Made by a program: the position numbers and the translations under genes. Positions 6,536 to 11,526 of a stretch of DNA of 11,526 nucleotides are shown here, one piece after another (position 1 is the stretch's first letter; each line of letters starts with the position of its first letter). The DNA lies in the NCBI GenBank assembly GCA_023405705.1, contig JAEXXR010000389.1, positions 1 through 11,526 of the forward strand, in the 5' to 3' direction. Under the pieces are notes generated by a model. It was not told the origin of the DNA. It searched no databases and worked only from the letters and a program-made list of their open reading frames with translations. Origin of the DNA: Actinomycetes bacterium. Lineage in GTDB: Bacteria; Actinomycetota; Thermoleophilia; Solirubrobacterales; Solirubrobacteraceae.

Positions 6536-9103
6536 CTACTCGTACGCCAGGGCTCTCAGCACGTCGAGCTTGGCGGCTCGGCGGGCCGGGAGGATGGCGG
6601 CGAGGACGCCGGCCAGGACGGCGAGGACGAACAGGAAGACCAGCGTTCCGATCGGGATCGAGGTGGCGAAGCCCTCGTCCTTCAGCGGGATCGTCACGAG
6701 GACGGCGAAGAGCGCGCCGAGGACGACGCCGAGGACGGCGCCGATCAGGGCGGTGATCACCGACTCGTAGCGGACGATCCGGCGCACCTGGGCGCGGGAG
6801 GTGCCGATCGCGCGCAGCATCCCCAGCTCGCGGGTGCGCTCGTGGATCGAGAGCACGAGCGTGTTGACGATGCCGAACAGCGAGACGATCACCGACAGCG
6901 ACAGGAGCACGTAGACGAGCCCGAGCAGCTGGTCGATCTGTCCGGCCTGGTCGTCCTTGAAGCCCTGCTTGGTCAGCACCTCGACCGTCGGGTAGGCCGC
7001 CGCGATCGTTCTGTCGGCGACCTTCTGGACGGCGTCGGGATCCTCGCCCGGCGCCGTGGTCGCGAGCACGACGGCGTCTCTGGTGACGTCGAAGTCACGT
7101 GCCAGCAGCTCGGTCGAGACCGTCATGTTGCCGAGCAGGCCGGCGTTGTCGTCGTAGATGCCGGCGACCGTCAATCTCACCTCTCTGCCGGTCGGGGTGC
7201 CGACGGAGAAGCTGTCGCCGAGCTTCAGGCCGTGCTCGTCGGCGTAGCCGTTGGAGAGCGCCACCCTGTCGAAGCCGAACGATCTCAGCAGCGCCTGGTC
7301 GCCCTCCTCCCACGCGACGTCGATCACGTCGGCGGCGTTGGCCGGGTCGACGCCGGCGATGCTGACCGTGCCCGACTCGCCCGGGACCTTGCCGCTCGCG
7401 AACCGCAGCGGCGAGACCGACGCGACGCCCGGAACCTCCGCCAGCGCTCTGGAGACGGTGCTCGGCACCGGCTGGAAGGTCGAGGTCTGCACGACCAGGT
7501 CGGCCTTCACGCCTCTGTCGACCGCGTCGTCGATCGACGCCTTCAGGCCGGCGGCGAAGATCGCGATGAAGGCGACCAGCGCCACGCCGATCATCAGCGC
7601 CGCCGAGGTCGAAGCGGTGCGCCGCGGCTGGCGCGTCGCGTTCTCGCGCGCCAGCCGGCCCGGCACGCCGCGCAGCTTCTCCAGCGGCAGGCCGACGAGC
7701 AGCGCGAGCGGTCTGACGAGATGCGAGGCGAGCAGGCCGACGCCGATGAAGACGACCGCGCCGCCGCCGCCGATCAGCCCGGCCGCCTGGCCGGCGCTGC
7801 CGCCGCCGAACAGCCCGCCGCACATCAGCGCGACGCCGATCAGCGAGATCACGATCGCGATCGGGGTGCGCCAGCGGCCGCTCTTGCCGCGCGTCATCGA
7901 GGCGACGTCCTGGAGCGCCGCGATCGGCGGGACGCGCGTCGCGCGCAGCGCCGGTCCGACGGCCGCGACGACCGTCACGACGGTGCCGATCAGCAGCGAG
8001 ACGACGATCGTGCGCGGCTCCACGATCAGGCCCTCGGAGGGCAGCTCGGCGTCGAACAGCGTGAAGAGGCCGCGCAACGCCGGCGCGATCACCATGCCGA
8101 GCAGCAGGCCGACGACCGACGCGGCGAAGCCGACGACGAGCGCCTCGCCGAGCACGGCGCGCAGCACCTGCCGGCGCGAGGCGCCGATCATCCGCAGCAG
8201 CGCGAACTCGCGCATCCGCTGCGCGACGGTGATCGAGTAGGTGTTGACGATCAGGAAGGCGCCGACGAACAGCGCGATGCCGGCGAAGGCGAGCAGGAAC
8301 GTTCTGAGGAAGCCGAGCTGGTCCTGCAGGTCGGCGGCCTGTCTGCGCGCCTCCTGCTCGCCCGTGCGGACGTTGTAGAGCTGCGCCGGCAGCTCGGCCG
8401 CGATCCGTCTCGACAGCTCCTCGGGCGTCACGCCTCTGTCGGCGACGACGTCGATCGAGCTGTACTGGCCTCTCATGTCGAGCAGCCGCTGGACCGTCTC
8501 GGTCGTCAGGACCGCCAGCGCCGTGCCGGCGAGCGAGTCCTCGTCGCCGAACTTCGCGATGCCGACCAGTCTGAACTCCTCGGCCGGGCCGTCGCCGGAG
8601 ATTCTGACCATGTCGCCGAGCTTGAAGTCGCCTCTCTCGGCGGTGTTCTTCGCCAGCGCGACCTCGCCGGGCGACTCCGGGCCGTGGCCCTCGACGTAGT
8701 CGAGCGGGCTCAGCTCCGGCGGGCCCTCGTTGACGACGAGCATCGGCGCGCCGCCTCTGACGAGCGGGTCTCTGCCGTCCTTGGTGTATATGACGGCAGA
8801 GTTCTCGCCGTCGCCAGAGGAGACCGAGCCGTCGGCGACCGCGACGCCGGGGACCGCCTGCACTCTGCTCAGCACGTCCGCCGACAGCGGCACCTGGGCG
8901 GCGTTGTCGAACTGTCTCTTCGGGGTGACGGTGACGTCGACGTTCTCGGTGGCGGTCGCGAAGACGTTGTCGAACGCCTTGTTCATCGAGTCGGTCAGCA
9001 TGTAGGTGCCGGCGACGAACGCGACGCCGAGCACGATCGCGAGCGCCGTCAGCGCCGTTCGCAGCTTGCGCGCGGTCAGGCCGCGCAGGGAGAGGGCGAT
9101 CAT
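6536..9103 (-). CDS. ABC transporter permease, duplicated FtsX/MacB type
   Basis: An 855-residue membrane protein built from two related halves. Each half has a membrane helix, a large extracytoplasmic MacB-like core domain (about 36-270 and 540-720) and FtsX-type helices; I count about ten helices in all. The first FtsX block shows QRMREFALLRMIGASRRQVLRAV and the second HERTRELGMLRAIGTSRAQVRRIV, the conserved segment that contacts the ATPase. The C-terminus ILPARRAAKLDVLRALAYE is typical. Such permeases work mechanically with LolD/MacB-type ATPases to extrude or release lipids, peptides or drugs, or to control cell-wall enzymes; the substrate here is unknown. The ATG at 9103-9101 overlaps the ATPase stop by one base (TGATG) and gives the standard start MIALSLRGLTARKLRTALT; the frame is open further upstream, but that stretch is a shadow of the ATPase. 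By hand count about twenty of some sixty arginines use AGA, mostly in the soluble domains. Confidence 0.93.
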   Translation of the reverse strand: MIALSLRGLTARKLRTALTALAIVLGVAFVAGTYMLTDSMNKAFDNVFATATENVDVTVTPKRQFDNAAQVPLSADVLSRVQAVPGVAVADGSVSSGDGENSAVIYTKDGRDPLVRGGAPMLVVNEGPPELSPLDYVEGHGPESPGEVALAKNTAERGDFKLGDMVRISGDGPAEEFRLVGIAKFGDEDSLAGTALAVLTTETVQRLLDMRGQYSSIDVVADRGVTPEELSRRIAAELPAQLYNVRTGEQEARRQAADLQDQLGFLRTFLLAFAGIALFVGAFLIVNTYSITVAQRMREFALLRMIGASRRQVLRAVLGEALVVGFAASVVGLLLGMVIAPALRGLFTLFDAELPSEGLIVEPRTIVVSLLIGTVVTVVAAVGPALRATRVPPIAALQDVASMTRGKSGRWRTPIAIVISLIGVALMCGGLFGGGSAGQAAGLIGGGGAVVFIGVGLLASHLVRPLALLVGLPLEKLRGVPGRLARENATRQPRRTASTSAALMIGVALVAFIAIFAAGLKASIDDAVDRGVKADLVVQTSTFQPVPSTVSRALAEVPGVASVSPLRFASGKVPGESGTVSIAGVDPANAADVIDVAWEEGDQALLRSFGFDRVALSNGYADEHGLKLGDSFSVGTPTGREVRLTVAGIYDDNAGLLGNMTVSTELLARDFDVTRDAVVLATTAPGEDPDAVQKVADRTIAAAYPTVEVLTKQGFKDDQAGQIDQLLGLVYVLLSLSVIVSLFGIVNTLVLSIHERTRELGMLRAIGTSRAQVRRIVRYESVITALIGAVLGVVLGALFAVLVTIPLKDEGFATSIPIGTLVFLFVLAVLAGVLAAILPARRAAKLDVLRALAYE

Positions 9104-9831
9104 CAGGCGACCGTCCGCATCAGGTCGAGCACGTCGTCGGCGCTGCCGGCGGCGCCGTCGTGGACGATCTTGCCGTCGGCGAGCACGAGGATGCGGTCGG
9201 CGACGGCGGCGGCATGGGCGTCGTGGGTGACCATCACGACCGTCTGGCCGAGGTCGTCGACCGAGCGGCGCAGCAGGCCGAGCACCTCGGCGGAGGACTG
9301 CGAGTCGAGGTTGCCGGTCGGCTCGTCGGCGAAGACGACCGCCGGCTTGGAGATCAGCGCGCGGGCAACCGCGACGCGCTGCTGCTGACCGCCGGACAGC
9401 TCGGACGGGTGGTGGGTCCGGCGGGCGCCGAGGCCGACCGTCTCGATCAGCGTCTCCAGCCACCGCTCGTCGACCTTGGCGCCGGCGATTCTCAGCGGCA
9501 GGACGATGTTCTCCTCCGCCGTCAGCACCGGCAGCAGGTTGAACGACTGGAAGATGAAGCCGATCTTGTCGCGCCGCAGCTGCGTCAGCTTCTTGTCGTC
9601 GAGGTTGGCCAGCTCGACGCCGTCGACGACGACGGAGCCGGAGGTCGGCTGGTCGAGGCCGGCGAGGATGTGCATCAGCGTCGACTTGCCGGAGCCCGAC
9701 GGGCCCATCACGGCCGTGAAGGCGCCCTGCGGCAGCTCGAGCGAGACGCCGTCGAGCGCGTCGACGGCGGCCTCGCCTTCGCCGAAGCGGCGGCGGAGGT
9801 CGACGGCGGTGACGATCGGGGTGGCGTTCAC
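9103..9831 (-). CDS. ABC transporter ATP-binding protein, LolD/MacB type
   Basis: A 242-residue cytosolic ATPase that would power the FtsX-type permease encoded directly after it, with a one-base TGATG overlap. All motifs are present: Walker A GPSGSGKST (43-51), Q-loop Q95 in FIFQSFNLLP, signature LSGGQQQR (145-152), Walker B VVFADEP with D169 and E170, D-loop GNLD, and H-loop H203 in VTHD. FIFQSFNLLP and DEPTGNLDS are characteristic of the LolD/MacB/FtsE group rather than importers. I chose the GTG at 9831 because AAAGGAAA lies 8 bases upstream and the protein then starts where the family starts. The open frame runs about 50 codons further, but that part looks like leader sequence. The 169 bases before it contain a terminator for the upstream operon and several repeats. 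It is likely controlled by the adjacent two-component system, an inference from context. Confidence 0.95.
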   Translation of the reverse strand: MNATPIVTAVDLRRRFGEGEAAVDALDGVSLELPQGAFTAVMGPSGSGKSTLMHILAGLDQPTSGSVVVDGVELANLDDKKLTQLRRDKIGFIFQSFNLLPVLTAEENIVLPLRIAGAKVDERWLETLIETVGLGARRTHHPSELSGGQQQRVAVARALISKPAVVFADEPTGNLDSQSSAEVLGLLRRSVDDLGQTVVMVTHDAHAAAVADRILVLADGKIVHDGAAGSADDVLDLMRTVA

Positions 9832-9839
9832 GTGAGCTG

Positions 9840-9847
9840 TTTCCTTT
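9840..9847 (-). promoter_or_regulatory. Ribosome binding site deciding the ATPase start
   Basis: AAAGGAAA on the minus strand, 8 bases before the GTG at 9831-9829. It selects this GTG over upstream starts in the same open frame. Confidence 0.75.
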
Positions 9848-9861
9848 CGGCTCGTATCGGG

Positions 9862-9882
9862 CTGCGCCGATGGTCGGCGCAG
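9862..9882 (-). promoter_or_regulatory. Leader hairpin or operator dyad before the ABC operon
   Basis: CTGCGCCGA, spacer TGG, TCGGCGCAG: a perfect 9-bp inverted repeat with a 3-base centre, 14 bases upstream of the ATPase ribosome site. As RNA it would be a stable leader hairpin; as DNA it could be bound by a dimeric regulator. Nothing in the sequence decides between them. Confidence 0.45.
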
Positions 9883-9907
9883 CGCATCGCAGATCTTTCC
9901 GCCGCGG

Positions 9908-9934
9908 CCGGATGGCCGGAATCCGGATGGCCGG
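9908..9934. repeat. Tandem 12-base repeat CCGGATGGCCGG upstream of the ABC operon
   Basis: Two exact copies, 9908-9919 and 9923-9934, separated by AAT. CCGGAT (9908-9913) also pairs with ATCCGG (9921-9926) as an inverted repeat. The block lies about 75-100 bases upstream of the ATPase start, where a promoter or operator is expected, and just downstream of the response regulator gene. A role as a binding site for that regulator is inferred from position only. Confidence 0.45.
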
Positions 9935-9955
9935 CCTCCCGGCCTACGGCTAGCA

Positions 9956-9971
9956 CCACCCCCGCGGGTGG
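9956..9971 (-). terminator. Secondary hairpin after the response regulator gene
   Basis: CCACCC, loop CCGC, GGGTGG: a perfect 6-bp stem about 30 bases beyond the regulator stop on the minus strand. It may back up the hairpin at 9977-9995 or belong to the promoter region of the ABC operon. Confidence 0.3.
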
Positions 9972-9976
9972 CGCAT

Positions 9977-9995
9977 GTCACGGCGCGGCCGTGAC
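9977..9995 (-). terminator. Terminator-like hairpin after the two-component operon
   Basis: GTCACGGC, loop GCG, GCCGTGAC: a perfect 8-bp stem beginning 5 bases after the response regulator stop in the minus direction. It has no U-tract. The position suggests it separates the kinase-regulator transcript from the ABC operon, perhaps incompletely since both run the same way. Confidence 0.55.
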
Positions 9996-10000
9996 CGCGC

Positions 10001-10654
10001 TCAGGGGCGCGGAGCGCCGAGGTAGCGCAGCACCGCCAGCACGCGGCGGTGGTCCTGCGCGGCCGGCGGCAGGTCGAGCTTGCCGAAGATGCTCGTGACG
10101 TGCTTCTCGACGGCCCGCTCGGTGACGACCAGCTCCTCGGCGATCGCGCTGTTGGAGCGGCCCTCCGCCATGTGGCCGAGCACCTCCCGCTCGCGCGGCG
10201 TCAGCGCCTCCAGCGGATCGTCGCGGCGACGGCGGCCGAGCAGCTGGGCGACGACCTCGGGGTCGAGCGCCGAGCCGCCCTCCCCCACGCGCGCGACCGC
10301 GTCGACGAACCGCTCGACGTCGGCGACGCGATCCTTCAGCAGGTAGCCGACGCCGGCCGCGCCGCCGCCGATCAGCTCGTGCGCGTAGCCCTCCTCGACG
10401 TACTGCGACAGCACCAGCACCGCCACCTCCGGCGCCCGCTCGCGCAGCTCCAGCGCCGCTCTGAGGCCGTCGTCGGTGTTGGTCGGCGGCATCCGCACGT
10501 CGACGATCGCGATGTCGGGCCTGTGCGCCAGCACCTTGCGCACGAGGTCCTCGGCGTCGCCGGCCTGGCCGACGACGTCGTGGCCCGCGTCCTGCAGGAG
10601 GCGGGCGATGCCCTCGCGCAGGAGGACGGAGTCTTCGGCGATCACGACGCGCAT
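10001..10654 (-). CDS. NarL/FixJ-family response regulator
   Basis: A 217-residue cytosolic transcription regulator. The receiver domain (about 1-120) has the acidic pair E7-D8, phospho-acceptor D52 in IVDVRMPP, switch residue S83 and K107 in YLLKDR. The LuxR-type DNA-binding domain (about 149-200) shows LTPREREVLGHMAEGRSNS and VEKHVTSIFGKLDL, including the recognition helix. It should be phosphorylated by the kinase encoded just upstream and act on nearby genes, most likely the ABC operon that follows. I chose the ATG at 10654 because the family begins M(R)VVIAED; it leaves 32 bases after the kinase stop. A GTG at 10699 in the same frame would add 15 residues and overlap the kinase end by 13 bases; neither has a strong ribosome site. 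A hairpin follows 5 bases after the stop. The receiver and HTH are intact. Confidence 0.95.
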   Translation of the reverse strand: MRVVIAEDSVLLREGIARLLQDAGHDVVGQAGDAEDLVRKVLAHRPDIAIVDVRMPPTNTDDGLRAALELRERAPEVAVLVLSQYVEEGYAHELIGGGAAGVGYLLKDRVADVERFVDAVARVGEGGSALDPEVVAQLLGRRRRDDPLEALTPREREVLGHMAEGRSNSAIAEELVVTERAVEKHVTSIFGKLDLPPAAQDHRRVLAVLRYLGAPRP

Positions 10655-10686
10655 CGGTTCGGGTTCCGGGTCGGCTCCGCGTGCGC

Positions 10687-11526
10687 TCAGCTCGCGCACG
10701 GGATCTCGGCACGGATGGTCGTGCCCCGGCCGGACGGGCTGAAGACTGCCAGACGGCCGTCGAGCGCGGCGAGCCGGTCCTCCAGGCCGCGCAGGCCGGA
10801 GCCGGAGCCGGGGTCGGCGCCGCCGACGCCGTCGTCGCGCACCTCGACGACCGCGTGACCGTTGACGCGCTGCACGATCACCTCGGCGTGGCTGGCGGCG
10901 GCGTACTTGGCGACGTTCGCGAGCGCCTCGGCGACGACGAAGTAGGCGGCGCCCTCGACCGGCGCCGGCAGCCGGTCCTCCGGTATGTCGGCCAGCTCGA
11001 CCGGCAGCGGCGCGCGGCTCGCGAGCGCCTCCAGTGCCGGGCCGAGGCCCCGGTCGGTGAGGATCGCCGGGTGGATGCCGCGGGCCAGCTCGCGCAGCTC
11101 CTCCAGCGCCAGCCGCGCCTCGTCGCGCGCCTCGCGGATCAGCGCGCGCGCCTGCTCGGGGTCGTCCTCGACCTGGTGCTCGGCGATCCCGAGCGTCAGC
11201 GCCAGCGCGACCAGCCGCTGCTGGGCGCCGTCGTGGAGGTCGCGCTCGATCCGGCGCCGCTCGCGCGTGACGACCTCCAGCAGGCGGGCGCGGGAGGCGC
11301 GCACCTCGGCGATCTGGACGCGCAGCTCCGCGTCGAGCCGCTCGTTCTCCAGCGCCAGCGCGGCGGCGGCGCCGGCCGCCTGCACCAGCTCCGGCTCCTC
11401 GTCGAGCGAGGCGTCGTGGATGATCGCCGCGACCCGCCGGCCCTCGCGCTCGACCTCGGTGAAGGAGCGGCCGCTGCCGCGCTGCGGCAGCGTGACGGTG
11501 CGGCCGGCGGCGTCGACGTAGCGGCC
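10687..11526 (-). CDS. Sensor histidine kinase, NarL-partner type (HisKA_3), N-terminus cut off
   Basis: The frame is open to the right edge, so the visible 279 residues are the C-terminal part of a longer protein. A shorter product could start at the GTG at 11385, but the translation before it (TVTLPQRGSGRSFTEV, then EREGRRVAAIIHD) matches the conserved linker found before the kinase core of many actinobacterial sensors, so the gene surely continues. A coiled coil (LENERLDAELRVQ) precedes the HisKA_3 helix ERRRIERDLHDGAQQRL, whose His (visible residue 98, codon 11235-11233) is the phosphorylation site. The ATPase domain has the N-box EALANVAKYA, G1 DDGVGG and G2 GSGLRGLEDR. It should autophosphorylate and pass phosphate to Asp52 of the next gene's product. 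The sensing part, probably membrane-embedded, lies outside the window, so the signal is unknown. It is the first visible gene of the two-component operon. Confidence 0.94.
   Translation of the reverse strand, partial: GRYVDAAGRTVTLPQRGSGRSFTEVEREGRRVAAIIHDASLDEEPELVQAAGAAAALALENERLDAELRVQIAEVRASRARLLEVVTRERRRIERDLHDGAQQRLVALALTLGIAEHQVEDDPEQARALIREARDEARLALEELRELARGIHPAILTDRGLGPALEALASRAPLPVELADIPEDRLPAPVEGAAYFVVAEALANVAKYAAASHAEVIVQRVNGHAVVEVRDDGVGGADPGSGSGLRGLEDRLAALDGRLAVFSPSGRGTTIRAEIPCAS

Noticed and set aside
6842..9388. Plus-strand open frame of about 850 codons
   Set aside because: It is antisense to the ABC permease and ATPase, which have full motifs; its composition (Arg, Asp, Gln, His rich) is that of a shadow.
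9104..9463. N-terminal extension of the ABC permease frame
   Set aside because: It overlaps the conserved C-terminal half of the ATPase in another frame; the standard permease start is at 9103.
9832..9981. Upstream extension of the ABC ATPase frame
   Set aside because: It has no family similarity and contains the repeats and hairpin; a good ribosome site marks the GTG at 9831.
1..11526. CRISPR arrays, insertion sequences, tRNA or rRNA genes
   Set aside because: No regularly spaced repeats, transposase motifs, terminal inverted repeats or recognisable RNA gene signatures were seen on either strand.

Overview
The window is very GC-rich DNA with dense, mostly tightly spaced bacterial genes and no mobile element, CRISPR array, tRNA or rRNA that I could see. 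The base composition, GTG starts, hairpins lacking U-tracts and the style of the two-component and ABC genes point to a high-GC actinobacterium. A member of the Thermoleophilia (Solirubrobacter/Conexibacter-like) is my best guess, but that is inference and not a database result.

Left part (1-3012, minus strand): a putative membrane GT-C glycosyltransferase (GT39/ArnT-like), then ribD, then the first 26 codons of riboflavin synthase (ribE), which is cut by the left edge. ribD and ribE are separated by 8 bases and are surely co-transcribed. The GT-C gene lies 66 bases upstream of ribD in the same direction.

Middle left (3151-6242, plus strand): a three-gene operon divergent from the GT-C gene. 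It encodes a polyprenyl-phosphate sugar synthase-like GT2 with two C-terminal membrane helices, a class I SAM methyltransferase (4-base ATGA overlap) and a 12-helix MOP-type polysaccharide/lipid flippase. With the divergent GT-C enzyme this reads as a surface glycan module: charge the lipid carrier with sugar, modify, flip, transfer outside. The 138-base divergent spacer carries a direct repeat with 20-base period and a strong hairpin.

Convergent gap (6243-6535): no convincing gene. It holds three hairpins, one with a perfect 13-bp stem, a 9-G run, and a patch of unusual codon composition on the minus strand.

Right part (6536-11526, minus strand): in transcription order, a NarL-family histidine kinase (cut at its N-terminus by the right edge), its LuxR-type response regulator, a 169-base repeat-rich spacer with a terminator and candidate operators, a LolD/MacB-type ABC ATPase, and an 855-residue FtsX/MacB-type permease overlapping it by one base. 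The arrangement suggests a two-component system that controls the ABC exporter next to it. I see no clearly undescribed system. The most interesting points are the glycan module, the repeat-rich ABC leader, and the heavy use of the AGA arginine codon in the permease.
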